From assembly GCA_026874595.1 (NCBI GenBank), contig CM049310.1:17772058-17836057 (forward strand): a DNA stretch of 64,000 bases. Reading direction: 5' to 3'. Below the pieces are notes generated by a model that had not been told where the DNA came from, searched no databases, and worked only from the letters and a program-made list of their open reading frames with translations. The position numbers and the translations under genes were made by a program. Within the stretch, counting starts at the first letter, position 1. The number at the start of each line of letters is the position of its first letter. This document shows positions 12,655-24,446 of this stretch, one piece after another. This DNA is from Sipunculus nudus. Taxonomy: Eukaryota > Annelida > Sipuncula > Golfingiida > Sipunculidae.

Positions 12655-13700
12655 TTTTTAGCGAACCTGTGAGCTTATGCGATGGTGCGGCGTCGTCCGT
12701 CTTGCGTCGTGCGTCGTCTGTACGTTAACCATAGCTATCTCAAAAACGGCAGGAGCTAGCATCACCAATATTTTTGCAAATTATCAGTCATCCAAAAAAA
12801 CAATATCGGATTTTGTTAATTTTTTTCTAACTGCATTTTCTTAGATTTTATAGGGAAAAAGCTAAAAAAGCTTTAAAAATCTTCTCCTCCGAAACTGCCC
12901 AGCCAAATTGTCCAATATTTCACAGAAATGATCCCTGGAACAATCTTTCTCAAGTTTGTACGAATGGTTCCAGTTCGGAGATTTTTGGCCGAGTTACAGG
13001 AGGTTGAACTTTGTTAACTTTGCAAAAAAGCATATTAAAATTTAAATCTCAGAAACGGCTGGAACTACCATCACCAAATTTTATGCCAATGTTGGTCACG
13101 TAGGTTATATCTGAAATTGAGGTATTGGTGGCGCCACCTGCATCGGCCTTTTTTTGTACGGGGTCATCAGTGCCTGTATCACACTGAAGGCTACAAAAAC
13201 TTCTTCTCTGAAACCATATGGCCAAAATTTTTATTATCACACAGAAATGATCCTAGGGTAGTGCTTTCTGAAGTTTGTTCAAATGGTCTCTTTTCAGTGA
13301 CTTTTGGCTAACTTATGGGAAGCTGAATTTAGTCATATGCCATAACAGCCCATTTTAGCTCAGTGGCTACAAAGATCTTCTTCTCAAAAACCACCGGGCC
13401 GAATTCTTAAATCTCACACATTAATTATCCTCAAATGTTGATCATTCAAGTTTGTTCAAATGGTTTTGGTTCAGTGCTTTTTGGCTGAGTTATGGGAAGC
13501 TGAACTTAGCCAGTTTGCTGTATCTTCCTACATGAGTTATAAACCTGCGAAACGTTTTTCGACTGATGCCACTGAAGCCAGTTTGTTAAATATTTTACAA
13601 GAATAATCCCTACAATAATTCTTATAATGAATGTCATTAATGGTTCCACATGAATGATTTTTGGCTGAATTATGGAGATTGAATTGAGTCATTTTACCAT
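12655..13700 (+). repeat. GTCGTCCGTC-headed repeat with about 4 tandem units
   Basis: The head (about 12655-12720) is CG-rich with GTCGTCCGTCTTGCGTCG. It is followed by about four diverged units, each running from a TCTTCTCnnAAAC-type start through CACAGAAATGATCC and AAGTTTGTnCAAATGGT to TTTTTGGC..GAGTTA.GGGAAGCTGAA. One GGTGGCGCCACC palindrome lies at about 13129, a motif shared with the repeat at 14.8-16.1 kb. No coding capacity. Confidence 0.7.
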
Positions 13701-14259
13701 ATATGTTAGCTGTGTGATGCTGTTACATCTAGCCTGGCGCCAGTTTATCAGCATCTATTACATCATGCCACTAGACATTTAGATTTCAGGTTATCTTTGG
13801 TTAATATTGACAAAAAAGTTTTTTAAAAGCTTTTAAAAAAATTTAGATTATGATTTAAGTTATTCATCATACCAGGCAATGTTACAATCATGGATATTCT
13901 TCTCTCTGTTGCTATGTAAAGACAACCGTACGTTGATTATAAATTATTGGTATCCATACTCAACTTAATTCAAGAATTTGCCATCAATGAGATATATCTG
14001 TATTTTAATTTTGCATTCAGTATGAATCCGTAATAATTTTACATATATTCCCGATTTCTTTTTTTATAAATAAAAGTCAGCTGAAAAGTATTTTGTTTTG
14101 GGAAAATAAATTTCAAAGTTATTTCAAGTAGGGACTACTTTTGTGTACAGATGGCAGCACTTTGTTTACCATTGGCAGATTGCCAGTGCCTTTATGTTGG
14201 CCATTAGCCAAGATGATGTCAGCTCTATAATTAGTTTTGGCACAGTGCCAGGAATAAAA

Positions 14260-14512
14260 AAAGTGCAGCCAGGTATAGGTCAAGAGTTCACTCAGTGCAG
14301 TAGCTGCATTCTATTTATAGCTTTGGCAGACTGCTCACTGCATCATATTTGGCACCAAAGTTCAGCCTGAATCTATTTATAGCTTTGGCAGACTGCCAAC
14401 TGTGTCAAATTATGCAACAGGTCAAGAGTTCACTCAGTGCAGCCATGTACAGGTCAAAAGTTCACTCAGTCTAGCCAGGTGCAGGTCAAGAGTTCACTCA
14501 GTGCATTAGCTT
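14260..14512 (+). repeat. Short tandem repeat, AGGTCAAGAGTTCACTCAGTG units
   Basis: At least four copies of AGGTCAAGAGTTCACTCAG, spaced by short variable sequence, interleaved with a repeated TTTATAGCTTTGGCAGACTG segment (near 14313 and 14373). Non-coding. Confidence 0.75.
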
Positions 14513-14889
14513 GAGGCAGCAATTTGTCCCAGGTCATTCGGGGGCAACTGCCTTACTCACCTAAGCCTTGTCAGCCCAGTGCATCAAACTCTGGGGAAGT
14601 TTGATGTATTGGACTGATATTTTGACCTGTCTATGCGTCATTTACAAGACAGGTGGTGCAATCTACATTGACTTTTGCTGTGTATGCGCCTGCTTATTTC
14701 TAGAGAGGAATTTGATACATAAGCCATAAAAGGGCATGTTTATACATATCGGGTAGCTTTATAGTGCAAGACTGGTGGCGCCACCTACAATAATTTTTGC
14801 ACAGTGTATGTCCCTGCTTTTTTTACAGGAGGGGTTTGACATATCAGTCTGACATTGGGCATATGTATATATCTCTTCGTTGTATATAA

Positions 14890-16104
14890 GACTGGTGGTG
14901 CCAGCTATAATCATTGTATCCGCCAAAACAGAGTTTTGCGGATACTATGTTTTCAGACGGACGCAGATGCTGCCGCTATCGCCGCATAGGTTTCCGGAGA
15001 AATCCTCCATAACCACTGGGCAGAATTTTTTAAAATTCGGAATTATGATCGGTCACCTATGAACTGCCCTGCCCTCATTTTTGGTTGACCTCTGACCTTT
15101 CCTCTCTGCCCAGCGTCCATTTGTGTGTCTGTGCGTCCACAAATAAACCCACATATCTCGGAAACCATTTGACTGATAAGCCGAAAGATTTTGCACAAAT
15201 GTAGCCCTTGGAAAGCTTTATCACATACACTAAAAATGGTGGTGCCAGCTGCCACCATTTTTGCACAGCGTCCGTCTGTTCATCTCCCTTGGCATAAAAA
15301 CACTCATATCTCTGCATTGGTTGGACTTATCCACCTGAAATTTTGCATGTGTTTACATCCTGGACAGCCTTCTTGATTTTATGACAGGTGGCGCCACCTA
15401 CATTCACGTTTACTCTGCAGACATCCAAGCTCATATCTCGGGAACCATTAGATCGATTGGGCCAAAATTTTGCATGTATATAGATCTTACATAGCTTTTC
15501 ATCATAGGCCAAACTGGTGGCCCTACCTACAACCATTTATGCACAACATCCATCTGTTTATCTGCCTTGGGATAAAATCACTCATATCTCAGCAGTTGTC
15601 TGACTTGTCCACCTGAAATTTTGCAGGTTTATATATCCTGGACAGCTCTCTTGATTTTATGACAGGTGGCGCCACCTACATTCACGTTTACTCTACAGAC
15701 ATCCAAGCTCATATCTCGGGAGCCGTTTGACCGATTGGGCCAAAATTTTGCATGTGTATAGATCTCACATAGCTCTTTATCATAGGCAAAACTGGTGGCG
15801 CCACCTACAACCACTTATGCACAGGGTCCATCTGTTCATCTGCCTGGGGATAAAATTACTCATAACTGAGCAGTGGTTTGACTTATCCACCTGAAATTTG
15901 GCATGTTTATACATCCTGGACAATTTTCTCGATTTTATGACAGGTGGCACCACCTATATTCACGTTTACACTGCAGACATCCATGCTAATATGCAACACA
16001 CTTCACTCTATTCCCCTTTCCACTTAATCCATGCCTCACTTCACCCATCCCACCCTGATTTCTGCGGATACACATAATCGCTTGTCGACTACCCATATTC
16101 TAGT
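14890..16104 (+). mobile_element. Helitron-like non-autonomous element, about 280-bp tandem units
   Basis: Three units of about 280 bases are visible: the segment TTTTATGACAGGTGGCGCC recurs near 15376, 15655 and 15934. Each unit has GGTGGCGCCACC or variants and TCATATCTCGGGA. The right end is CGCTTGTCGACTACCCATATTCTAGT. The sister copy at 51.3 kb (minus strand) has the same end with an intact 7-bp hairpin (GTAGTCG, loop CTTGT, CGACTAC), followed closely by CTAG and then T. A hairpin near a CTRR end is the hallmark of Helitron 3' ends. A hairpin TATCCGCCAAAAC/TTTTGCGGATA sits at about 14926-14955. No Rep/helicase is present, so the element would be non-autonomous. The left end is unresolved. 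The Helitron assignment is inference. Confidence 0.5.
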
Positions 16105-16379
16105 TTTAAAATGTCCCAGTCTGAAACTTAAAGGTCCCAAACGTCCATTTTGCTGAAATCATAATGACTAAGGTAGATATGCAGGACTTAAGAGATTCAA
16201 TATTAAATTTTAAAAATAGATCTCGATTCAAACTCCCAAACTTTGCACAGGTTTGCATTAGGCCTGTAGGCCTTGTCCTATTTCGCAAGATGTCCTTTTT
16301 TTCTTATATGAACAGAAAATTGATACTTTTAAATATTTAATTTCAAATTAAGTTTTGGTATTTAATGTTTTTTTGAAAA

Positions 16380-16710
16380 TCTAATGTTTTCTGAATAGTC
16401 CAGGATCAGTTGTCATTCCGTGGGAATTTCATGAAGAAATATGGCAACATACATCATTTTAAAGCTTATAACCTGAGCAATCCGAAAATCCATATTGCCA
16501 ATTTTTCTACAGTTTCAAGGTCACCAAAAAAGGTCAAGGTTACTGGTTTTGATAATTATTGAATTGTTTCATGGCCAGTTGTCAGTCCGTAGAATTAATT
16601 GGAAATAACTGACAATATGCATCATTTAAAGCTTTTTACCTTGTCAGTCTAAAAACCTATATTTCCACATTTTCTTAATGAAATAATGGTCAATAAACAA
16701 GGTCAATGTC
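16380..16710 (+). repeat. TCAAGGTCA satellite, left part
   Basis: About two diverged units of roughly 170-190 bases with CAGTTGTCA..CCGT.G.AATT, GGCAA.ATACATCATTTTAAAGCTTATAACC and GTTTCAAGGTCA.CAAAAAAGGTCAAGG. The array is interrupted at 16711 by the retrotransposon and resumes at 29955, so it was continuous before insertion. Confidence 0.75.
16706..16710 (+). repeat. Target-site duplication, left (ATGTC)
   Basis: ATGTC directly precedes the outer end of the left LTR and matches ATGTC at 29950-29954. Five bases is the usual duplication length for Ty3/gypsy integrases. Confidence 0.85.
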
Positions 16711-17741
16711 TGTCGAGGTTTACATCCTAAGATCCCCCGATCTTAAGCACCTTGCCCCAGGTTCTTTTAATAATAAGAAAACGTTCGCACATACAAATGA
16801 ATATCAACTGAAAGATGTACAATAAATTTAATGAATACAAGTGCATATAAGTGCAATATGACATCAAGGGATATCTCAAGTATTCGCACTTCACTGTGAG
16901 ATAAGCTGGCAAGTACAGCACAGCTTAGACACTATACTTTATAAAATAAACACGAGTTGAATAATATCAATCCTTAGAAATCCGGGTAACAACAGTTTGT
17001 CACAAGAAGTAGATAGGGAGTCCAGTGAAACTTCTCCAGGAAGCAACCCATCAGTGGAGGTATACCAAATACCATAAGGCTCCTTCTTTCATGTAAGAAG
17101 TATTATAGAGTTACAGTCTGAAGTCCACCATTCTCGGTTCTTCTGGATGGTTTTCGTGCACTGCCGGTACCCCTCAGTCTCCACAAAACGTCTAAACACT
17201 GGAAACAGTCTTTTAATGCAAGATATCAGCATTCTGAGTGAGGCACAGTTCATATCATGGTTTGGTGTGCATTTAAAAGTCTTTAGTTGACCATACCAGA
17301 AACATTAATAAGAAAAAAAAACACAGCTCTTGGTCTTGATTCAGTGTAGCATGTTGTGTAGCCCTCAGGCCTCTTAAAGCTCAAGTAGAGAGAGGTTCAT
17401 TTTTCCTCTTAACAGAGCTGCTGGCCAACTGCCCTATTCTTGTTTAAAAGAGCCTTGACAACAATTCTTTGCACACTTGAGCAGAACCAGTGAAATTATG
17501 GCCGCCCTATTCTTGTTTCAGGGGTATTGTTATAGGCCTTGGACACAAGGACTACCTGGGGTTTTGTTACACCTCACTGGACACAGGTCATTGTTACCAG
17601 TGTGGTCATAGTGGGTACAAAACAACTACATGGGACCCAAAACAACTGGCTGTGTCTCCCACTGTACATTGTCACACATAAAATAAATGGATGACTATTA
17701 TATATACACACAAAATCATATATTAGGGGATCTGTGTGACA
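16711..17741 (-). repeat. LTR 1 (3' LTR of copy 1)
   Basis: 1031 bp. The plus strand starts TGTCGAGGTTTACATCC and ends GGGGATCTGTGTGACA, so it has TG...CA ends. In sense (minus) orientation a TATA-like stretch (TTTTATAAAGTATA, around 16934-16948) lies about 230 bases before the LTR end. The 63-codon open frame inside each LTR is repeated with the LTR and is not a gene. Confidence 0.93.
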
Positions 17742-17760
17742 TCACTCCCCCCTACAAAGG
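17742..17760 (-). other. Polypurine tract, copy 1
   Basis: In sense the bases next to the 3' LTR read GTAGGGGGGAGTGA, immediately before TGTCACACAG. This is the expected place for the plus-strand primer of reverse transcription. Confidence 0.8.
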
Positions 17761-18097
17761 AAAATGCGGGCATTTTCATTTTTGATCTGTTTATCCCCAG
17801 AATGGGAGTTGGTGCGATCAAAAACTCTTGTTCAAACAAAAATCAAAATAAATGTTCAAACAGTCTTATATGTAACCCATAACAAAAGGAGCGTAGTGGT
17901 ATACTGGTGCACTCTCCTGATTTTATACAGTGATCTCCCATGCAACAAAAACAACTTGGCTATGGAATAAAAAATGCTCGGCTAATCTTAGCATCTGCAA
18001 CTTAAATCATGTGGACTCTGCTTAAAAAGTCGGGTCCATGATTTTCTTTACCCGGTATAGCTTCTACCCTGAATTTGTATTCCTGTAGCATCATAGC

Positions 18098-18574
18098 CTA
18101 ACGCACGATGCGCTTGTTGATACACTTGGATTGATTGATGTAGGTTAATGGTTTATGATCTGTTTGAATACAGAACTTCCCAAACAGATACACATCAAAC
18201 CTGGCTATTGCCCATATGATAGACAAAGCTTCTCTCTCTATTACAGAGTAGTTGCGTTCCCGTTCTGTCAATTTCCTGCTTGCATACGCAATCGGACACA
18301 TGATGCCATCGGATTCCTGCAACAGGATGCTTCCAATACCTTTGTCTGAGGCATCGGTACGTAGGACAAAAGGTTTTGACATGTCTGGAAGCTGTAAAAT
18401 AGGTGGTTTTACTAGCATGGATTTCAATGTGCGGAATGATCGTTCCTTGACCTCATCCCATGTGACCTTATTGCTTTGACCTTTTCGGGTCAGGTCGGTT
18501 AAAGGAACCGCGATTTCCGCATAATGAGGAATGAATTTCCTGTAGTATCCAGTGAGACCTAGAAAGGATCTCAC
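18098..18574 (-). pseudogene. RNase H domain, copy 1
   Basis: About 158 codons. The start (RSFLGLTGYYRKFIPHYAEI) is the RT connection that follows the palm in Ty3/gypsy proteins. RNase H motifs follow: RTDASDKGIGSILLQ, IEREALSIIWAIARF and TDHKPLTYI. The domain removes RNA from the RNA:DNA hybrid. It is in a different frame from the RT upstream, and the same frame break occurs in copy 2. Relative to copy 2 it lacks one Glu codon (FGK-FCIQ against FGKEFCIQ) but retains Ser-Lys where copy 2 has a stop. It is the last domain before the polypurine tract, so nothing lies downstream of RNase H. Confidence 0.88.
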
Positions 18575-19549
18575 TTCTTTCTTGGTGGTATAGGTCGCTC
18601 ACTTTTGCTCACTTTGTCTAATAGTGTGTCATCAGTAGCAAGCTGACCTTTACTGACCCGGTGACCCAAAAACCCGAGGTCAGTGAACCCAAAACAGCAT
18701 TTTGCGGGTTTTGCTGCTAAACTAGCGTCTTGAAGGATCTTAAACACTTTCTCTAAAAGGACTAAATGTTCTGTCCAGGTAACTGTGTTACAAAGAATAT
18801 CATCAATATAACAGCATACCCCGATCATGCCATCAAACAGTTTTCTCATCATTCTTGTAAACACTGCTCCAGCCACTACAAGACCAAATGGCATGAAGCG
18901 AAATTGATATAGTGCTTCAGGAGTGACAAATGCTGTTAGTTCTTTAGAACTCTCTGACATGGGTATTTGCCAGTAGCCTTTTGTTAAATCCAGTTTAGAG
19001 AAATAGGTACTCTTACCCAACCCAGCAAAGAGATTTTCGGGATTTGGCATAGGCTCTGGATCAAACAAAATGGTACGGTTAAGTTTACGGTAGTCAATAC
19101 AGAAGCGTACCGAATCATCCTTGTAACGTATCATGACAACCGGACTGGCAAAACTAGAGTTTGATCTCTCAATAATACCTAGGGACAGCATGTTTTGTAT
19201 TTCTTTGCTCATGGTGTGTGTCTCTTAAAGCATGTGGGACTGGATAAGGCTTTGAACTCACAGGTTGATCAGTAGTAGTACGCAGAACACACTCAAGGAT
19301 GTGAGTTTGCTTTGGTACAACCGTAAATATTGATTCATACCGGCTGATAAGCAAGGAGATTTCCTCAGCCTTTGCACCTGGGAGTTGTTTACAAATCTGA
19401 ACCTGGTCAGGACCTTGCTTACGCGTCACACTAGGAAACGGTACCACAGACTTCCCACATTCTGAGTAGTCCACATCTAACTGCTCAGTATCCTGGTGAT
19501 GATTACGGATATCAAGAGACATGCCTTCATCACCTGTAATACTAGACAA
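18571..19549 (-). pseudogene. Reverse transcriptase, copy 1 (frameshifted)
   Basis: Two overlapping frames. The first (19549-19169) has a 126-codon linker ending in the RT entry KPYPVPHALRDT. The second (19212-18571) begins MSKEIQNMLSLGIIERSNS and carries SPVVMIRYKD, CIDYRKLN, FMPFGLVVAGAVFTRMM, the catalytic YIDDIL and LGHRVSKGQLATDD. The break between them falls in an ACACACACC run, so a small slippage indel is the likely cause. The same break is in copy 2, so it predates the duplication. A third shared break separates RT from RNase H. The domain copies the RNA genome; here it sits downstream of integrase. Confidence 0.9.
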
Positions 19550-20493
19550 ATCAAATATGCAACCTGCGACTTTATATCAGATTCTGCCCTTGTTATATAT
19601 TTCTTTAGCATGTTTATATGGAAAACCTTGGATTTTCCCTGCATGTCAATCTGATAGTCACAATCATTAAACCTACATGTAACCACAAAAGGGCCTTTCC
19701 ACTGCAGGAGTAATTTGTTGCGATCTGTAGGTTACAAAACTAGTACTTTATCACCTACTTGCAGATGCCTAGGTTTTGTTTTCCTGTCATAGAACTGTTT
19801 GTACCTAATAGATGCCTTACTCAGTGCCTCTCTAGCAAGAGCACATGTATCCTTTAATCTCTCTTTTAGATCAACAACAAACTGGTACGTAGTTTTGACC
19901 TCAGAATCGTCCTCATCATTTGTCATCAACTCTTTCAAAACCTTTAAAGGACCCCTGACATTTCTCCCATATAAAAGTTCAAAAGGAGATAAACCACCCA
20001 GAGAGTCATGTGGAGAATCGCGGTATGCAAACAGAACAGGGGCCAGATAACGGTCCCAGTCTCTAGGACGTTCTGCACACATCTTTTTCAGCATCCTTTT
20101 TAAGGTGTCATTGAACTTTTCTACCATGCCATTGCATCGTGGATTATAGGGGCTTGTGGTCATCAGTTTGATACATAACAGTCTGCTGACCTCTCGCATG
20201 ACAGAGGAGGTAAATTGACTGCCCATGTCAGTCAATACCTCATTGGGGATACCAAGTCTGCTATAAACATCAAGGAGAGCTTCAGCGACTGTTTCGGTCT
20301 CTATGTTACTCAATGCAATCGCCTCGGGATAGCGAGTTGCATAATCCATCACTGTTAGGATGAATCTCTTACCCCGATCAGACGCAGGAAAGATAGGCCC
20401 CACCAAATCCATAGAAATACGTTGAAATGGGTGGCTCATTAGAGGCATTCTGCCTAAAGGGCTTTTTGTATGGTCCTCTGGCAGATGTCGCAT
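19477..20493 (-). pseudogene. Integrase core and GPY/F domain, copy 1
   Basis: A DDE integrase of Ty3/gypsy type: first Asp in FQRISMDLVGPI, second Asp in NEVLTDMGSQFTSS, Glu in NGMVEKFNDTLKRM. A C-terminal GPY/F-type module follows (TCRFNDCDYQIDMQGKS). No chromodomain is visible. A private nonsense change near 19732 (TTA to TAA after DKVLVL) splits core from GPY/F; copy 2 is intact there. Upstream, a private deletion of about 17 bases near 20460 breaks the frame from the zinc-finger part. The domain sits before RT, opposite to the usual Ty3/gypsy order. Confidence 0.9.
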
Positions 20494-21323
20494 GATTTGC
20501 AGAATTTTGAAACATCTTCGTGCAGACCTGGCCAGAAGAAGTTAGAAATAACTCTCTCAAAAGAACGAGATATTCCCTGATGGCCAGACATGATCCCTTC
20601 ATGGGCAAGTTTCAAGATATCAGTACGTAGTGGGATGGGGACTACTACCTGAGAGTGATACTTACCAGATATGTACTTGTCCTCCTTCAGACGCACAAGA
20701 ACTCCCTTCTTGATGGCATATTTAAATTTAACCCCAGGTTTGCCCACTTTATCCCACAACGGAGAAATAGATTTGTCCTCTTGTTGCTCTCTAATCAGGT
20801 CTGACCGACTAATATCAGCAATGGGACTTGGCACCGAAAGGGGTTTTACTGGCCTACCTTTATTAGCAGCTTGGGCTCTCGTCTCTACTGCATGGCCACT
20901 TTCTGGTACATTTGGAGTCCATCCTGAATCTGGCTTATGAGGATCCCTAGCTCCCTGTATATTACCGATTATTAGATCGTAAACCGGGTTGTCCATACAG
21001 AGTGCCTCCAACTCACCTGTGAAATATGGGGTGTGTACCTGTATCTTTGCCATGGGAAATTCTATCACAGTTCCGTCTATCAGAATACAAGTTTGAGACT
21101 TACCTGTCATCTGGTCCTGTTGTATAAGAGCTGTTCTAACAACAGCACTGCTGCACCCAGTGTCCCTAAGTACTGATATACTGTTATTGTCAATGACTCC
21201 TGTGCATGTAGGCATGCCTAAAGGGTGTGATTCTGGTCTGCCAACTACTGCAGGACAAGCCAAATTCAATACCTCTGGCTCAAGTGTTACTGGTTCTGTG
21301 ACATTGTTAACCTCACTGCGCTG
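20454..21323 (-). pseudogene. Protease and integrase zinc finger, copy 1
   Basis: The frame continues from Gag after one stop. The aspartic protease signature is ISVLRDTGCSSAVV (DTG near 21160), followed by a flap-like segment and YDLIIGNIQG. About 150 residues later comes the HHCC integrase finger: HEGIMSGHQG, then FCKSCDICQR. Protease lies just before integrase with no RT between, seen identically in copy 2. The frame ends at 20454 by a private deletion. Confidence 0.9.
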
Positions 21324-22466
21324 CTAGGGAGGAACTGACCGTGTATCAGACAGACCACTACTATTTGGTTCCAACTTACCTACCTGTGTTAGAGTTTCTT
21401 TGACTGCCTTACTCACAGCTCTGGACATGGCCTGGTTAACCATAGTCTGAATGACACTTTGTTGATCGATAACCTGGAAACCTTGGACCATATCCTTACC
21501 TTTCTTAGGCAATTTACATTGGAAAGATTTATGTCCAGCACCACAACAATTGTAGCATTTTATGGTTGGTGTACTACTCTGTATGCTTTTGGAAGGTGGG
21601 TAAGATTGTTGCTTACCTGCTTCAACCTGTTTGTTCCCTTTCGACTGGGTACAACCGTGTTTGGAACTAATGACTTTAGGGTGAGATGAAAAACTGTATC
21701 TACCATGGGCTTCAACAAATCTTTCGGCCACATCTGTCATCGAGTCGATACTAGAACATTGTCTTTCACGCAGAAAGACTGACAACTCCTTGGAGCAAGA
21801 GTTCATAAACTGCTCCCGAAGGAGGAGATCTACCAAACCCTCATAAGTCCTATCTATACACGCCATCTTGACCCAGTTATGTAAGTACCCAATGATGCGA
21901 GCTGCAAATTGACTTGGGGCTTCCGATTTCCCTGGACGACTAGTACGGAATTTAGTCCGGTACCCTTCTTCGGTCATATGATAATGTCTGAATAAAGCAA
22001 GTTTGAGATTTTCATAGTCAAGAGCTTCGTCAGAGGGAAGTCTAGAATATGTTTCTAGTGACTTGCCTTTCAGTAAAGTACTAAGGCGAATTGCCCAATC
22101 ATATGTAGGCCATTTCTGGCCAAGTGCGAATCTTTCAAATCGCTCTAAGTAAGCATCAAGGCTATCATAAGCTTCATCAAAGGACGGCATTTTTAAGGAC
22201 GAGACCCCAACAAAACTAGATCCCACTCCTCTCTCTGGGGGAGTTTCAACAGGAAACTGAGATTTCAACTTTAATACCTCAAGTCCATGGGCTTGCCCTC
22301 TTACTCGTGCTTTCTCTTAACGTTCACGAGCCCTTTATTCTCTAGCCCTATCTTTTTTACTTTTATCTTCAATTCTCTTGACCTCTCTATCTACAAATAG
22401 CCTGAGATCTTCCCCTTTAAATCCCATTTTCTCCCCTAGGGCACAGATTTCTTTTAACTCCTCCAT
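21324..22466 (-). pseudogene. Gag, copy 1 (three nonsense changes)
   Basis: The likely start codon is 22466-22464 (MEELKEICALGEKMGF), followed by a charged helical stretch rich in Arg and Glu. Stops at 22337-22335 and 22319-22317 interrupt that stretch; copy 2 has Glu codons at both places. The capsid-like region follows (FDEAYDSLDAYLERFERFAL, YHMTEEGYRTKFR, QFAARI). Next is one CCHC knuckle (CYNCCGAGHKSFQC, about 21514-21557). A stop at 21326-21324 (CAA to TAG relative to copy 2) separates Gag from protease. In copy 2 the two are in one frame, so a Gag-Pol fusion appears to be the ancestral state. Confidence 0.88.
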
Positions 22467-23076
22467 ACCTTTCTGCGAAATGTACAATATACAAGACCAC
22501 AGACTAAGCCATATGGTTATACCAACGTATAAACCAAAACACGTGCCTTAGCACTAAGACGCCGTAACATCAACTAGAATTGTGCCTTAGCACAAGAATG
22601 CCGTAGCATCAACGACGTGGCAAAAATATCTCTGATAAATAATGAAAGCACCGACCTTAATTATGCCTTAGCACAATGATGCCGTAGCATCCACAATTTG
22701 GCAACAAAGCCAAAACTACAGAATGAAATCAATAGGGTCGTTCTAGACCGCAGTCTCAACATCAAAAATGCCCTGCTAGATAAGACATAGAAGATTACAG
22801 TTTGCTGCCGTAGGATTCACAAACTGATCCCAGCCGTAGCTGTAAACTACAGGTTAACAACACCTGACCATGAGTTGGCTCCTCTCACAAGAAAAATCTC
22901 TGACACAATATGACACAGATCACAGTAGGGACTCAGCCATTCCCAAGAAAATACTAAAGATCAAACCTTAATTCATTTGTATGGAATTGTGCGAATCATT
23001 TACATCATTAACATTACGGGTCTTCCTTCTTTTACTGCTTAAAACAGCCAAAAAGTATCCTGGCACGCTCGCCACT
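22467..23076 (-). other. 5' leader and primer-binding region, copy 1
   Basis: Untranslated leader between LTR 2 and Gag. It contains repeated GTGCCTTAGCAC..GCCGTA-type short motifs on the plus strand (near 22540, 22580 and 22660). Next to the LTR the sense strand reads AGTGGCGAGCGTGCCAGGAT. TGGCGAGCGTGCCAGGA, two bases in, is the likely primer-binding site, but I cannot assign the tRNA. Confidence 0.65.
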
Positions 23077-24105
23077 TGTCAAGGTTTACATCCTAAGATC
23101 TCCTGATCTTAAGCACCTTGCCCCAGGTTCTTTTAATAATAAGAAAACGTTTGCACATACAAATGAATATCAACTGAAAGATGTACAATAACTTTAAAGA
23201 ATACAAGTGCATATAAGTGCAATATGACATCAAGGGATATCTCAAGTATTAGTACTTCACTGGGTGATAAGGTGGCAAGTACAGCACAGCTTAGACACTA
23301 TACTTTATAAAATAAACACCAGTTGAATAATATCAATCCTTAGAAATCCGGGTAACAACAGTTTGTCACAAGAAGTAGATAGGGAGTCCTGTGAAACTTC
23401 TTCAGGAAGCAACCCATCAGTGGAGGTATACCAAATACCATAAGGCTCCTTCTTTCATGTAAGAAGTATTATAGAGTCACAGTCTGAAGTCCACCATTCT
23501 CGGTACTTCTGGGTGGTTTTCGTGCACTGCCGGTACCCCTCAGTCTCCACAAACCTCTAAACACTGGAAACAGTCTTTTAATGCAAGATATCAGCATTCT
23601 GAGTGAGGCACAGTTCATACCATGGTTTGGTGTGCATTTAAAAGTCTTTAGTTGACCATACCAGAAAAATTAATAAGAAAAAAAAACACAGCTCTTGGTC
23701 TTGATTCAGTGTAGCATGTTGTTTAGCCCTCAGGCCTCTTAAAGGTCAAGTAGAGAGAGGTTCATTTTTCCTCTAACAGAGCTGCTGGCCAACTGCCCTA
23801 TTCTTGTTTAAAAGAGCCTTGACAACAATTCTTAGCACACTTGAGCAGAATCAGTGAAATTATGGCCGCCCTATTCTTGTTTCAGGGGTATTGTTATAGG
23901 CCTTGGACACAAGGAATACCTGGGGTTTTGTTACACCTCACTGGACACAGGTCATTGTTACCAGTGTGGTCATAGTGGGTACAAAACAACTACATGGGAC
24001 CCAAAACAACTGGCTGTGTCTCCCACTGTACATTGTCACACATAAAATAAATGGATGACTATTATATATACACACAAAATCATATATTAGGGGATCTGTG
24101 TGACA
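23077..24105 (-). repeat. LTR 2 (shared middle LTR)
   Basis: 1029 bp, TGTCAAGG...TGTGACA on the plus strand. It acts as the 5' LTR of copy 1 and the 3' LTR of copy 2. It is bounded by a primer-site junction on the left and a polypurine tract (24106-24124) on the right, with no target duplication. That is the arrangement expected after LTR-LTR recombination. Confidence 0.93.
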
Positions 24106-24124
24106 TCACTCCCCCCTACAAAGG
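24106..24124 (-). other. Polypurine tract, copy 2
   Basis: Same sense sequence as copy 1 (GTAGGGGGGAGTGA next to the LTR). Confidence 0.8.
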
Positions 24125-24446
24125 AAAATGCGGGCATTTTCATTTTGGATCTGTTTATCCCCAGAATGGAAGTTGGTGTGATCAAAAACTCTTGTTCAAA
24201 CAAAAGTCAAAATAAATGTTCAAACAGTCCTATATGTAACCCATAACAAAAGGAGCGTATTGGTATACTGGTGCACTCTCCTGATTTTATACAGTGATCT
24301 CACATGCAACAAAAACAACTTGGCTATGGAATAAAAAATGCTCGGCTAATCTTAGCAGCTGCAACTTAAATCATGTGGACTCTGCTTAAAAAGTCGGGTC
24401 CATGATTTTCTTTACCCGGTACAGCTTCAACCCTGAATTTGTATTC

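Noticed and set aside
14271-15985. CRISPR-like regular repeats
   Set aside because: Units are imperfect, long and without unique spacers; the window is animal DNA with tandem transposon-type repeats.
17490-17681. 63-codon open frame, repeated at 23854 and 29698
   Set aside because: It lies inside the LTR, antisense to the element, and is repeated only because the LTR is. No domain or start context.
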